A DNA stretch of 64,000 nt from JBGAJN01 sp044224905. GTDB taxonomy: Bacteria; Verrucomicrobiota; Verrucomicrobiia; Limisphaerales; JBGAJN01. The stretch covers positions 434,001 through 498,000 of the forward strand of contig JBGAJN010000001.1 of NCBI GenBank assembly GCA_044224905.1, read 5' to 3'. Numbering within the stretch: position 1 is the stretch's first letter; every line of letters begins with the position of its first letter. Position numbers and translations under genes: made by a program. Shown one piece after another: positions 8,267-16,771 of the stretch. The notes under the pieces are model-generated. The model was not told the DNA's origin. It worked only from the letters and a program-made list of their open reading frames with translations, and did not search any database.

Positions 8267-9445
8267 ATGAAAGTTAATCAATGGACATTGGGTCTGGCCG
8301 CCGCAGGCGTCGTCAGTCTCGCTTCGACCGTTCAGGCCGAAGAAGCTAAGCAAGCGATCAGCTCCGCGCTGTCATCCACCACGCTCAGTGGTTATGTTGA
8401 CACCTCGGCTATCTGGCGTTTGGGAACGAGCGCTGGCGCGATTGCCGGCCGTTCTTACGACGGCGCAGCGAAACAAGACGGCTTCAATCTGAACGTCGTC
8501 AAGGTTACGTTGGAAAAGCCGCTCGACGAAGGTCAATGGGCTGCTGGTTACAAGGTTGATCTGCTCTTCGGACCTGATGCAGGCGTTTTCGGCGGCGCAA
8601 ACGGTGTTTTCACCGCGAATTCTGCCATCAAGCAAGCCTACGTCCAGCTCCGCGCCCCCGTGGGCAACGGCCTGGATTTCAAGATGGGTGTTTTTGACAC
8701 CATCCTCGGCTACGAAGTCTTCGATGCCGGCAACAATCCGAACTATAGCCGCTCCTATGGCTATTTCCTCGAACCGACGACCTATACCGGTATTCTCGCG
8801 AGCTACCGCGTTAGCGACATCATCAGCCTCTCCGCTGGCGTGGCTGATGCCGGTGCGGCTGGCGGCATCAATGGCCGCAGCACCACGGAATCGATCAAGT
8901 CCTACATGGCGTCAGTCGCGTTGACTGCTCCTAAGGATTGGGGATTCCTCAAGGGTTCTACCCTGTATGCGGGCGTGGTTGATCACGGTCAAGGTACGGC
9001 CGCGGTTCACGACACCGTTAACCTCTACGTTGGCGGCACCCTTGCCACCCCCGTGGCCGGTCTGTCCGTCGGTGCGTCCTACGACTACCGTGGCACTCCT
9101 GAACGCGGCGGTAACTCGGGCAACTGGGCCAATGCTGTCGCTCTGTATGCCTCTTTCAAGGCAACGGACAAGCTGACCCTGAACGCCCGCGGCGAATACG
9201 CTTGGGCTGACGCAGGTGCGGCCAGCTTCAGCACCTTCGGCAAGTTCGGCTCCTCGGCTGACTCCGAGAAGTTCCTCAGCGGAACTTTCACTGCTGACTA
9301 CGCCCTCTGGGCCAACGTGATTAGCCGCGTTGAACTCCGCTGGGATCACGATGCAGCGGGTGGCGTTCCGGTTTACACCGGCGCAACCGGTTCACCGCTC
9401 CGGAACGTTGTTTCCGTCGCTCTGAACGTCATCTACAAGTTCTAA
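8267..9445 (+). CDS. Outer-membrane beta-barrel porin (OmpL-like, bbp2 type)
   Basis: A 392-residue outer-membrane protein with a signal peptide (cleavage after TVQA, about residue 24), then alternating amphipathic strands rich in Gly, Tyr and Ser, and a C-terminal Phe (VIYKF) of the kind recognised by the BAM complex. The pattern TTLSGYVDTSAIW and the overall length fit the putative beta-barrel porin-2 family found widely in Verrucomicrobia. Codon use is biased to C-ending codons and it has a perfect AGGAGG and a strong terminator, so it is probably abundant. It likely passes small solutes; specificity cannot be read from the sequence. Confidence 0.85.
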   Translation: MKVNQWTLGLAAAGVVSLASTVQAEEAKQAISSALSSTTLSGYVDTSAIWRLGTSAGAIAGRSYDGAAKQDGFNLNVVKVTLEKPLDEGQWAAGYKVDLLFGPDAGVFGGANGVFTANSAIKQAYVQLRAPVGNGLDFKMGVFDTILGYEVFDAGNNPNYSRSYGYFLEPTTYTGILASYRVSDIISLSAGVADAGAAGGINGRSTTESIKSYMASVALTAPKDWGFLKGSTLYAGVVDHGQGTAAVHDTVNLYVGGTLATPVAGLSVGASYDYRGTPERGGNSGNWANAVALYASFKATDKLTLNARGEYAWADAGAASFSTFGKFGSSADSEKFLSGTFTADYALWANVISRVELRWDHDAAGGVPVYTGATGSPLRNVVSVALNVIYKF

Positions 9446-9463
9446 TCTGACTTAGAACCTTTC

Positions 9464-9499
9464 AGCCCCTCTCGGGAAACCGAGAGGGGCTTTTTGTTT
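9464..9499 (+). terminator. Rho-independent terminator of the porin gene
   Basis: AGCCCCTCTCGG (9464-9475), GAAA tetraloop, CCGAGAGGGGCT (9480-9491), then a T-rich run. The 12-bp perfect stem is the clearest terminator in the window. Confidence 0.95.
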
Positions 9500-9607
9500 C
9501 TGTCGACACTGCCAATTGGGGCAGCAACCGCTACGTAAGAACCTCGCAGGTTTGGAAACAGCTGCTTCCGAGCCGCCTCCCGACCTTCGCTAGCACAAGC
9601 CCTCGAA

Positions 9608-10396
9608 TCACTCCACCTCGCTGAGCTCACCGACATCCGTGCAGACGCCGCGTTTGCTCGCCAGGATGAAATCAATCACCGACCGCGCAAGATCGCTGCT
9701 GAAATGAAGTTCCGCCACGGCGATCGCGTTGCTCATGTTTTGTCCGCTACGGAACAGCACGTGATAGAGCTTTTTCAATTCCAGCCGTTGCTCGCTGGTT
9801 AAACCAGCCCGGCGGAGCCCCACCGTGTTGAGACCGCAGATTCCATTGTCGCCGCGCGCGATCGTATAAGGCGGCAGGTCCTTGCTGATCGCCGAGCCGC
9901 CTTGCATCAACGACAGCGTCCCGATGCGCACGAACTGGTGCACGAGACAGTTGCCTGAAATAAACACGCGATCACCCACCGCCACGTGTCCCCCAAGCAG
10001 TGCGCCGTTCGCCATGATTACCTGATTGCCGACGGCGGAATTGTGACCCACGTGCGCGCCGGCCATGAAGAAGCCGTTGGAACCAATCACCGTGTCCTCT
10101 TCGACCTTGTTCGATCGATGCGCCGTGAAGTTCTCGCGGAAGACGTTGTTGCTGCCAATCCGCAGACAAGTTGGTGCGTCCGTGTATTTCAAATCCTGCG
10201 GCGCATCACCGATCACGCAGCCGGTGTGAAAACGATTCCGCGGGCCGATTGTCGTGTGACCCGTCAAGTGCACGTGCGGACCGACGACGCAATTGGCGCC
10301 CATCGTCACGTGTTCGTCGATGACCGCGAAGGGCCCCACGCTAACGGCGGAGTCGAGTTGTGCGCGCGGGTGGATGACAGCTGTGGGATGAATCAT
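9608..10396 (-). CDS. lpxA: Acyl-ACP--UDP-N-acetylglucosamine O-acyltransferase
   Basis: First enzyme of lipid A synthesis; transfers a hydroxyacyl chain from ACP to UDP-GlcNAc in the cytoplasm. The 262-residue length is typical. Hexapeptide repeats forming a left-handed beta-helix cover residues 1-190, the catalytic histidine is H118 (AHVGHNSAVG), and VHQFVRIG and PPYTIARG match conserved positions before the C-terminal helical domain. It starts MIHPTAVIHP as usual. It stands alone here, not beside lpxB, lpxD or fabZ. Its presence supports an LPS-bearing Gram-negative envelope. Confidence 0.95.
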   Translation of the reverse strand: MIHPTAVIHPRAQLDSAVSVGPFAVIDEHVTMGANCVVGPHVHLTGHTTIGPRNRFHTGCVIGDAPQDLKYTDAPTCLRIGSNNVFRENFTAHRSNKVEEDTVIGSNGFFMAGAHVGHNSAVGNQVIMANGALLGGHVAVGDRVFISGNCLVHQFVRIGTLSLMQGGSAISKDLPPYTIARGDNGICGLNTVGLRRAGLTSEQRLELKKLYHVLFRSGQNMSNAIAVAELHFSSDLARSVIDFILASKRGVCTDVGELSEVE

Positions 10397-10467
10397 TCCG
10401 CCGCTGGGATACTGGATGCACGTCGCGGGATCAAGCGCCGAAACACTCGGATACAGACACGCGCTCG

Positions 10468-11178
10468 CTACGAATAGAAATAACCCAGCTCCCGCAGTGA
10501 CACGTAATCCTTCGTCCGCTCCGTCGTTTGCCGGCCGAGAATAATGTGATCCAACACATCGATCTTCATCACCTGACCGGCGCGGATCAAATCACGGGTC
10601 ACTTTGATGTCCGCCTCCGATGGCGTGGGATCGCCGCTGGGATGATTGTGAACGAGCACGATCGCCGCGGCGTTCGCGGTGATGGCCGCCTTGAAAACCT
10701 CGCGCGGATGCACCAGCAACGTATCGAGCGTCCCCTGCGTTACCTTCTCCACGCGGATCAAGCGTCGGCGCGTGTTGAGCAGGACCACCTGGAAATTCTC
10801 CACGTCATATGCGCGGTTCTCCTCGCGCAACAGGCTCGCGATGTTCTCCGGGTTATCGAGCACCGGCGATTCACGGTGCAGTTCCTCCGCCATCTTGCGC
10901 GCGAGCGTGAACGCCGCGAGCAACGTCACCGCCTTGTCGCGACCGATTCCTTTCACCTTCCGCAAATCATCCACCGACGCGCGAGCGAGCGCCTGTAACG
11001 AACCGAACTTCTGGAGCAACTGCGCGCCCACTTCCACCGCGTTCGCGCCCTTCAATCCCGTGCGCAGGAGAATCGCAATCAACTCCGCGTCGGAGAGTGC
11101 GCTTGGCCCTTTGGCAACGAGCCGTTCACGCGGACGTTCACTCGCGGGCTGATCCTTGATGCGCAGTACGTGCGACAT
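10468..11178 (-). CDS. radC: RadC-family JAMM/MPN protein
   Basis: A 236-residue protein with an N-terminal UBPTS/helix-hairpin-helix-like part (SALSDAELIAILLRTG; KVKGIGRDKA) and a C-terminal JAMM metalloprotease-fold domain. The zinc motif is intact: H177, H179, then SGDPTPSEAD with D190. RadC was once described as a DNA repair factor, but that role has been questioned and its true substrate is unknown. It lies 71 bp upstream of lpxA in the same direction. Confidence 0.95.
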   Translation of the reverse strand: MSHVLRIKDQPASERPRERLVAKGPSALSDAELIAILLRTGLKGANAVEVGAQLLQKFGSLQALARASVDDLRKVKGIGRDKAVTLLAAFTLARKMAEELHRESPVLDNPENIASLLREENRAYDVENFQVVLLNTRRRLIRVEKVTQGTLDTLLVHPREVFKAAITANAAAIVLVHNHPSGDPTPSEADIKVTRDLIRAGQVMKIDVLDHIILGRQTTERTKDYVSLRELGYFYS

Positions 11179-11191
11179 GCGAATTCGTTTA

Positions 11192-11205
11192 CCCGCGAAT
11201 CACGC
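11192..11205. repeat. Dispersed intergenic motif CCCGCGAATCACGC
   Basis: One-mismatch copy of the motif also found at 3443-3456 and 12615-12628. It sits between radC and hflX and is followed by GAATTACACGAAAAAA. Confidence 0.4.
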
Positions 11206-11260
11206 GAATTACACGAAAAAAACTCCTCGTTTCCGCTAGCGTCACTCGCAGGCAGAAAAC

Positions 11261-12547
11261 CTACTCCTGACTCACAATAAACTTCGCGAACTCGTCGTGC
11301 AGATGCGGCGGAATGCGCGCCTTGAACTTCGCCGCCGGGCCGTCGAAATCCCGCTCCGTCACCTGCGCCACCGCGTGCAGTCGCGCCATCACCGCCGCCT
11401 CTTCGTGCGGGATGTGCAACTCCACGAACTCGCGGATCGGCCGCAGCATGCTGCCCAGTTGTCCGAGCAATTCCGGAAAACCCTCCTGCGTCCGCGCTGA
11501 AATGCCCACGCCATTCGGGAACCGTTCGAGAAATTGTTTCAACCGCTCGCGCGTTTCGAAGCGATCGATTTTATTGAACACCATCAAGGTCGGCTTGCCC
11601 GCCGCGCCGAGTTCTTCCAGCACCGTGTTCACCGCGAGGATTTGTTCCTCCACCTGCGGATGACTCATGTCCACCACATGCACGAGGAGATCGGCCTGCA
11701 CCACTTCCTCGAGCGTCGCCTTAAACGATTCCACCAGGCGATGCGGCAGCTTGCGGATGAAACCCACCGTGTCCGAGAGCAACACATTCTGCTTCGTCGG
11801 CAGACGCAACCGCCGCGTCGTCGGATCCAGCGTGGCGAACAACTTATCCTCCGCCAACACCGTCGCGCCCGTCAGCGCGTTGAGCAACGTCGACTTGCCC
11901 GCGTTCGTGTAACCCACGATCGACGCGAGCGGCCACAACGTCCGCTGGCGACCCTGCCGCTGCGTCGCGCGCTGACGCCGCACCACTTCCAGTTCGCCCT
12001 CAATCTTGCTGATCCGCTCCTGCACCCGGCGACGATCCGTTTCCAACTGCGTTTCACCGTCACCGCGCATGCCGATGCCGCCCTTCTGCCGGGACAAGTG
12101 CCCCCAGAACCGCGTCAACCGCGGGAGCAAATGCTGCAACTGCGCCAGCTCGATCTGCAACTTGCCCTCCCGCGTGCGCGCGCGCCGGGCGAAGATGTCG
12201 AGAATCAGCGCCGTGCGATCAATGATCTTGCGATCGAAAACCTTCTCCAGATTGCGGCTCTGGTTCGGCGCGAGCTCATCGTCGAAAATGACCGTGTCCA
12301 CCGCGTCCTCGCGACACTGCGCGGCGAACTCATCCGCCTTGCCCTTGCCGATGAACGTAGCGGCCACCGGCGATTCGAGCTTCTGCCGGCCGGTGCCAAT
12401 AACCTCCGCGCCGGCGGTCTCGGCGAGCTGGCTCAGTTCATCGAGGGAATCGTTGGTCTCCCAGACGGGGCGGGACTTGAGTTCGAGGGCGACGAGGAAA
12501 GCGCGTTCAGTGGTGCGCGCCTTTTGGGTTGAGACGAGTGCTTTCAA
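11261..12547 (-). CDS. hflX: GTPase HflX
   Basis: Ribosome-associated GTPase that binds or splits 50S/70S particles under stress. Of 428 residues, 1-200 form the HflX N-terminal domain with its glycine-rich FWGHLSRQKGGIGMRGDGE stretch and a coiled coil, and the G domain carries P-loop GYTNAGKST (212-220), DTVGF (259-263) and NKID. The start appears to be TTG at 12547, because no ATG occurs before the conserved ERAFLVALE segment and the frame closes just upstream. No clear Shine-Dalgarno is visible. It is adjacent to, but apart from, radC. Confidence 0.95.
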   Translation of the reverse strand: MKALVSTQKARTTERAFLVALELKSRPVWETNDSLDELSQLAETAGAEVIGTGRQKLESPVAATFIGKGKADEFAAQCREDAVDTVIFDDELAPNQSRNLEKVFDRKIIDRTALILDIFARRARTREGKLQIELAQLQHLLPRLTRFWGHLSRQKGGIGMRGDGETQLETDRRRVQERISKIEGELEVVRRQRATQRQGRQRTLWPLASIVGYTNAGKSTLLNALTGATVLAEDKLFATLDPTTRRLRLPTKQNVLLSDTVGFIRKLPHRLVESFKATLEEVVQADLLVHVVDMSHPQVEEQILAVNTVLEELGAAGKPTLMVFNKIDRFETRERLKQFLERFPNGVGISARTQEGFPELLGQLGSMLRPIREFVELHIPHEEAAVMARLHAVAQVTERDFDGPAAKFKARIPPHLHDEFAKFIVSQE

Positions 12548-12614
12548 TTAGTAAACGGACCGCACACTACCACAACTCCGCGCCGGTGGTTAGTAAAAGA
12601 AATGCTGAGGACTG

Positions 12615-12628
12615 CCCGTGAATCACGC
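12615..12628. repeat. Dispersed intergenic motif CCCGTGAATCACGC
   Basis: Exact repeat of 3443-3456 between hflX and the next gene. The surrounding 216 bp gap also has complementary segments (GCGGAGTGCGG near 12678; GTGCTCCGCAGC near 12723) but no gene that I can recognise. Confidence 0.4.
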
Positions 12629-12763
12629 AGCTAGGGAAGGATTATTTCCGCGATCTTAGGTCCGGAACCTGAACTGGAATGCGGAGTGCGGTCATCATGG
12701 TACGTTGTAACTTACCAAGGTCGTGCTCCGCAGCGTGGCGTGACGCTCGATCCGGCATTCTTG

Positions 12764-13249
12764 CTAAACATTTTTCTTTTCCGGATTTCGGTAAGTGAAT
12801 GACAAAACACGAACGACATCGGTCTCTCGCTGATGCGTGAACCATTCATCGATCGCATCAAGTCGCGCGAGTGCCTGATCAACCGCTTCTTCTTCCCGAC
12901 TCGAACGCTTTCCGATCAAACGCTGCCACCAAGGCCGATCTGCCCGAAACCAAGCTCCCGTACCAATCCCACCGCCTGGGGCAACACGTCCTTGACGCAA
13001 AGTCTCCTCTCTTTTGACAACACCGGAAATCCCGTCCAGCGGCTCGACCCAAACATTCAATATAAAGCGAGGCTTCTGCCTGTTCTCAAACTGGACGCTC
13101 AAACATTCGATTCGACCGCTTCGCTTCCGCGAATACTGGTGACTAATAGTATTGCCCGCGATCCTATCAGGTCCCGCAAACCCGCGACGTTTGACTTCCG
13201 GAACGAACCGCTTCGTAACGGCTTCTCGAAGCTTAGCGCGAATGGTCAT
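12764..13249 (-). CDS. Hypothetical protein, 161 aa
   Basis: I do not recognise this gene securely. The product starts MTIRAKLREAVTKRF, is rich in Arg and Trp, has no signal peptide, and shows alternating strands such as CLSVQFENRQKPRFILNVWV, loosely like DUF4304-type proteins. The C-terminal half (AWFRADRPWWQRLIG; acidic helix EEEAVDQALARLD) looks helical. A GTG at 13336 would add 29 residues; ATG 13249 is preferred since the added part is low in recognisable structure. It lies between repeat regions, so it may belong to variable chromosome. Confidence 0.6.
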   Translation of the reverse strand: MTIRAKLREAVTKRFVPEVKRRGFAGPDRIAGNTISHQYSRKRSGRIECLSVQFENRQKPRFILNVWVEPLDGISGVVKREETLRQGRVAPGGGIGTGAWFRADRPWWQRLIGKRSSREEEAVDQALARLDAIDEWFTHQRETDVVRVLSFTYRNPEKKNV

Positions 13250-13389
13250 TGTCAATCTGCCCGCCGGCTGTTTCTTGGATTCAAATTCTTGTAAATCACT
13301 TCCACGGCGGCGGATATTAAATCGACGCTTTCCCACTGTCTAGGGAGAGTTGCGAGTGCATGCACCAACGGGCGGTTGGACAATAACCT

Positions 13390-13645
13390 CGGCTTTCAAA
13401 CCGGGGTTTCCAGTCCGCCCGACACCCGAGTCCCGAAGGGACGGCTGAACAGTTCGGTCGCCCCTCCGGGACTCGGTCGGGCACCGCACCGGCACCCGGC
13501 GTTGAAACGCCGGGCTAGGTTCAAGCGTCCCTCGCGGGACTGGATTCACCGTTTGCGGGTAGGGCGCGGTGTCCTCACCGCGCCGCTCGCCGGCAAAAGG
13601 ACGTTTTTCACCTCGTCGGCGGACGGCTGAGGACAGCCGTCCCCA
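13390..13645. repeat. Cluster of GC-rich inverted repeats (dispersed-repeat island)
   Basis: Several hairpins of different sequence follow one another. Clear ones are CCCGGCGTT-GA-AACGCCGGG (13495-13514), GTCCC-TCGC-GGGAC (13527-13540), GGCGCGGTG-TCCT-CACCGCGCC (13563-13584) and GGACGGCT-GAGGAC-AGCCGTCC (13621-13642); a weaker TCCCGAAGGGA lies near 13431. No T-runs follow, so they are not ordinary terminators. I recall similar GC-rich hairpins as scattered intergenic repeats in Verrucomicrobia and Planctomycetes. Reading frames across this stretch are palindrome artefacts. Confidence 0.75.
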
Positions 13646-13751
13646 CCAAACTGGGATCGGCTGGCCGAAGATCGCAGGCATTTTGAGTTAAACTGGCTAA
13701 CTCACTCAAAATAAAGGTGTTGTGCGGCGCAAGCCTGCTGACAAACGTCGC

Positions 13752-14171
13752 ATGTTTGCCAACATTCGGCGGATGTTTGCAAGCATTGGGCCCATGTTTG
13801 CCAGCAACAGCGCCATGTTCGCAAGCATCCGGCGAATGTTTGCGAGCACGCGGGCCATGTTTGCAAACATCCCGCTGGCGCTCGCAATTGTCCGACCGCC
13901 GTCACCACACATGGGTGGCCTGTTTGCGAACACCAGCTACCTGTTCGCAAACATCCGGCACCCGACAGCAGACACCGCAGCGGCGACTGCAAGCATCGGA
14001 GGCGCGTTCGCAAACAATGGGCCGGTGTCAGCGAACCCGCGCGGGCGGTTGCCAGACGATTCTTGAGCCATTGCCAGCATCGGCTGATGGTTCGCCAGCG
14101 CCCGACGAATGTTTGTAAACGTCGGCGGCGCGATGGCAACCATCGGGCAGCCAACTGCCAACCCGGCACTC
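13752..14171. repeat. Tandem array: 20 units of 21 bp with palindromic core
   Basis: Units of exactly 21 bp begin at 13752 and stay in phase to 14171, five bases before the miaA stop codon. The best units read ATGTTTGC(A/C)A(A/G)CAT plus a variable 7-bp GC-rich spacer; the unit at 13857 contains the perfect 14-bp palindrome ATGTTTGCAAACAT. Units from 13752 to 13857 are the most similar; later ones decay but keep the GCnA(A/G)C core, for example at 13920, 13941, 14004 and 14109. A degenerate 21st unit may start at 13731. As 21 is a multiple of three, several frames on both strands are open and spell heptads such as MFANIRR, so long frames here do not show coding. It is not a CRISPR: there is no constant repeat with unique spacers. 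Confidence 0.85.
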
Positions 14172-14175
14172 CCAT

Positions 14176-15093
14176 CTACCGACCCGTCATCGCCAGCAAC
14201 CGCTCGGTGACGCTCGCGCTCGATTCCCCGGTGGCGAGTTCCAACCATTGCGCAGAGGTCTGTCCGCGGAACCACGTCATCTGGCGTTTGGCGAATTGCC
14301 GCGTCCGGATCTTCACCAGCTCGATGGTCTCCGCGAGGCCGCGTTCGCCGCGCAAATGTTCCACGACCTGCCGGTAGCCGATGGCTTGCATCGCCGTCCG
14401 ATTTTCCGTGAGACCGTGCGTGAGCAAGCCGCGGGTTTCCTCCACCAGCCCGTGCGCAAACATCTCGTCCACGCGCGCATCGATGCGCCGGATCAAATCC
14501 GCAGGCGGGCGGGTCAGGCAAAACAGAAGGGGCGAGGGGCGAGAGGCAAGGGGCGATGCCCAAGCCGCGCGTTGGGCGGAAAACGGTTTGCCCGTGAGCC
14601 GGATCACTTCCAACGCGCGCACGACGCGGCGCGGGTTTTTCTGATCAATGCGCGTAAAGGTCTCGGGATCGAGCTGCTCGAGTTCGCGCAGGAGATCGGC
14701 GAGCGGCGTCACTTCCAATTCCGCGCGCAGCTTCACATCGGACGGCGGCGCTTCGCCGAGGCCTTCAAGATACGCGCGGAAATAAAGTCCCGTGCCGCCG
14801 CAGAAGATCGGTACGCGTCCGCGGGCTTGAATGTCGGCGACGGCCGCTTGCGCGTGGCGCACAAAGCTCGCGGCATCGAAAGGTTCGTTGAGTTCCACCA
14901 CGTCGATGAGGTGATGCGGCACGCGCGCGCGTTCGGCGGACGTCGGCTTCGCCGTGCCGATATCGAGGCCGCGATAGACCTGCATGGAATCGACGGAGAT
15001 GATTTCTCCCCCAAGCCGTTCAGCGAGGAGCAGGGCGACGGCGGATTTGCCCACAGCGGTCGGGCCGGCGAGGAAGAGGGGCGCGGTGTTCAA
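14176..15093 (-). CDS. miaA: tRNA dimethylallyltransferase MiaA
   Basis: Adds a dimethylallyl group to A37 of tRNAs that read codons starting with U. The 305-residue length is standard. Visible marks are the P-loop GPTAVGKS (10-17), DSMQVYRGLDIGTAKP, the GGTGLYFRAYLEG active-site stretch, RRVVRALEVI and the C-terminal QFAKRQMTWFRG. The start is a TTG at 15093 (MNTAPLFLAG) 15 bases after the lspA stop, so the genes are probably cotranscribed. The 21-bp repeat array starts right behind its stop codon. Confidence 0.95.
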   Translation of the reverse strand: MNTAPLFLAGPTAVGKSAVALLLAERLGGEIISVDSMQVYRGLDIGTAKPTSAERARVPHHLIDVVELNEPFDAASFVRHAQAAVADIQARGRVPIFCGGTGLYFRAYLEGLGEAPPSDVKLRAELEVTPLADLLRELEQLDPETFTRIDQKNPRRVVRALEVIRLTGKPFSAQRAAWASPLASRPSPLLFCLTRPPADLIRRIDARVDEMFAHGLVEETRGLLTHGLTENRTAMQAIGYRQVVEHLRGERGLAETIELVKIRTRQFAKRQMTWFRGQTSAQWLELATGESSASVTERLLAMTGR

Positions 15094-15108
15094 GGCCGGC
15101 GGGACGGT

Positions 15109-15615
15109 TCAGGAAGTTTTTTCCGTCGCGCCGCCGGTTTGTTCGCGCCACGAGAGCAGGAACAACAAGCCCACGCCCACGCAGATGGCAGAGTCGGCGA
15201 CGTTGAAAGCGGGGAAGCCGATCTCGTCGCTGCCCGCGCGCGGGTAAACGTAGAAGCGCAGGAAATCGATGACGTGCTTAACGCGAATGCGGTCCATGAG
15301 GTTGCCGAGGATGCCGCCGAATATGAGTCCGAGCGCGAGTTGTCCCGCGGCGGTGCCGTTGTCGAAGTGGCGGCGCGCGAGGAAGAGCACGATGAGCGCG
15401 ACGACGGAGATGGCGGCGAGGATTTCGTTGTTGCCGTGAAAAAGACTCCATGCGGCGCCGGTGTTGCCCCAGTGCACGAAGCGGAAAAAGCCGTCGATGA
15501 TCACGCGCTGGTCGCCTTCGCCGAGAAGTTTCAACACGGCGAGCTTCGTGATTTGATCGAACACGAAGATGGCGGCGGCAATCGAGAACAGGCGGCGATT
15601 GGAAATCGGAGTCAT
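15109..15615 (-). CDS. lspA: Lipoprotein signal peptidase LspA
   Basis: Inner-membrane aspartyl protease that removes signal peptides from diacylglyceryl prolipoproteins. The 168 residues contain four hydrophobic segments and both conserved catalytic aspartates: D108 in GGILGNLMDR and D141 in FNVADS. The family motif NTGAAWS is also present (51-57). It sits between the Sel1-repeat gene and miaA in the same direction, with gaps of about 15 bp, suggesting one operon. Confidence 0.96.
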   Translation of the reverse strand: MTPISNRRLFSIAAAIFVFDQITKLAVLKLLGEGDQRVIIDGFFRFVHWGNTGAAWSLFHGNNEILAAISVVALIVLFLARRHFDNGTAAGQLALGLIFGGILGNLMDRIRVKHVIDFLRFYVYPRAGSDEIGFPAFNVADSAICVGVGLLFLLSWREQTGGATEKTS

Positions 15616-15629
15616 GCGGAGGAAAAGAT

Positions 15630-16706
15630 TTACTCGTCGCTGGCCCGGCCCGATTGATCCCCGGAGGATTCGCTGCGTTTCACAACGAACTTGTCGGCGC
15701 GTTGTTGGGCTTCGGCGAGTTGTTCCTTCGTCATGGTGGTGGCGATGAGTTCGGCGGCGCGCTTGGCTTTCTCGACGCCTTGAGCGGCGGCGAGCTTATA
15801 CCACATGTAACCGTCCACGTAATCCTGCGGCGTTCCCTGACCGATGCTGTACATCACGCCGAGATTGAACTGCGCCATGGCATCACCCTGTTCAGCCGCG
15901 AGGCGGTACCACTTCACCGTCTGGCCGTAATCAATGGGCACGCCCTGACCTTTGCGATATGCGACGCCGAGATTGTATTGCGCCATCATGTAACCCTGCG
16001 ACGCGGCGAGATGATAGAGCTTGGCGGCCTCACGGAGATTTTGCTGCAAGCCGAGTCCGTCGGCGAACATGACGGCGAGATTGAACTGCGCGTGGGCGAG
16101 TCCCTGCTCAGCGGCTTTGCGAAACCAATTCGCGGCTTCGACGTAATCCTTCTCCACGCCGCGACCGGTCGCGTAAGCGAGGCCGAGGTTGGATTGCGCG
16201 AGCGCGAATCCGAGCAAGGCCGCGCGTTGATACCACTTCACGGCTTCCTTGTGATTAACCGGAACACCCAAACCGATGCTGTAGTGGTAACCGAGATTGA
16301 ATTGTGCCGGCGGATAGTTCTGCTGCGCGGCGCGGCGATACCAATAAAGCGCTTGCTCGATGTCGTTGGTCAAACCAAGCCCGCGCGCATACAGACCGGC
16401 GAGACGGAATTGCGCCGGGGCGTGGCCTTGATCGCCAGCCTTGCGAAACCACGCGGCGGCCTCCACTTCGTTCTTCGCGACGCCATGACCGGTGGCATAC
16501 ATCAGCCCGAGCCGATACTGTGACGTGACATCGTCGATGTCGGCGAGCGCCTTGGTCTCCTTGAAGCTGAGTTGCTTGGGCGGTGTAGTCCCCTCGCCAT
16601 CGGCGGCGCGAGCCAACAACGCCCCCATCATCACGACGCAGATGCTCAACCAAGCAAGCGCGCAACGCTGAGCGCGGCGCGAGAAAGGTTGAGTTTCGCG
16701 AATCAT
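15630..16706 (-). CDS. Secreted Sel1-repeat protein
   Basis: A 358-residue protein with an N-terminal signal peptide (hydrophobic segment about residues 16-32, cleavage near ARA) and seven to eight Sel1-like repeats of about 36 residues, each around an A.Y.LG..Y..G.GV..D..EA..W...AA..G pattern. Sel1 repeats fold like TPRs and mediate protein contacts. The tail is charged and ends in Ser/Arg-rich sequence. ATG 16706 (MIRETQPF) is used in place of an upstream TTG. It precedes lspA by 14 bp, so it may be the first gene of a Sel1-lspA-miaA operon. Confidence 0.9.
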   Translation of the reverse strand: MIRETQPFSRRAQRCALAWLSICVVMMGALLARAADGEGTTPPKQLSFKETKALADIDDVTSQYRLGLMYATGHGVAKNEVEAAAWFRKAGDQGHAPAQFRLAGLYARGLGLTNDIEQALYWYRRAAQQNYPPAQFNLGYHYSIGLGVPVNHKEAVKWYQRAALLGFALAQSNLGLAYATGRGVEKDYVEAANWFRKAAEQGLAHAQFNLAVMFADGLGLQQNLREAAKLYHLAASQGYMMAQYNLGVAYRKGQGVPIDYGQTVKWYRLAAEQGDAMAQFNLGVMYSIGQGTPQDYVDGYMWYKLAAAQGVEKAKRAAELIATTMTKEQLAEAQQRADKFVVKRSESSGDQSGRASDE

Positions 16707-16771
16707 GGTTTGGCAGTTTAGCCCGCGCGATAACGGGTGCAAGCCTGCTCACGGGTTGACGGCAGCGCCCG

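Noticed and set aside
13752..14171. CRISPR array
   Set aside because: The period is 21 bp, copies are gradually diverged, and there is no constant repeat with unique 30-40 bp spacers or cas genes.
13702..14175. Long frames on both strands in the 21-bp repeat region (157, 133 and 114 codons)
   Set aside because: A repeat whose unit is a multiple of three and lacks stops keeps several frames open at once, so openness is not evidence for a protein. Kept as a repeat array with coding as an open question.
14248..15657. 469-codon plus-strand frame over miaA and lspA
   Set aside because: Both antisense genes are clear from their catalytic motifs; the frame has no domain and typical shadow composition.
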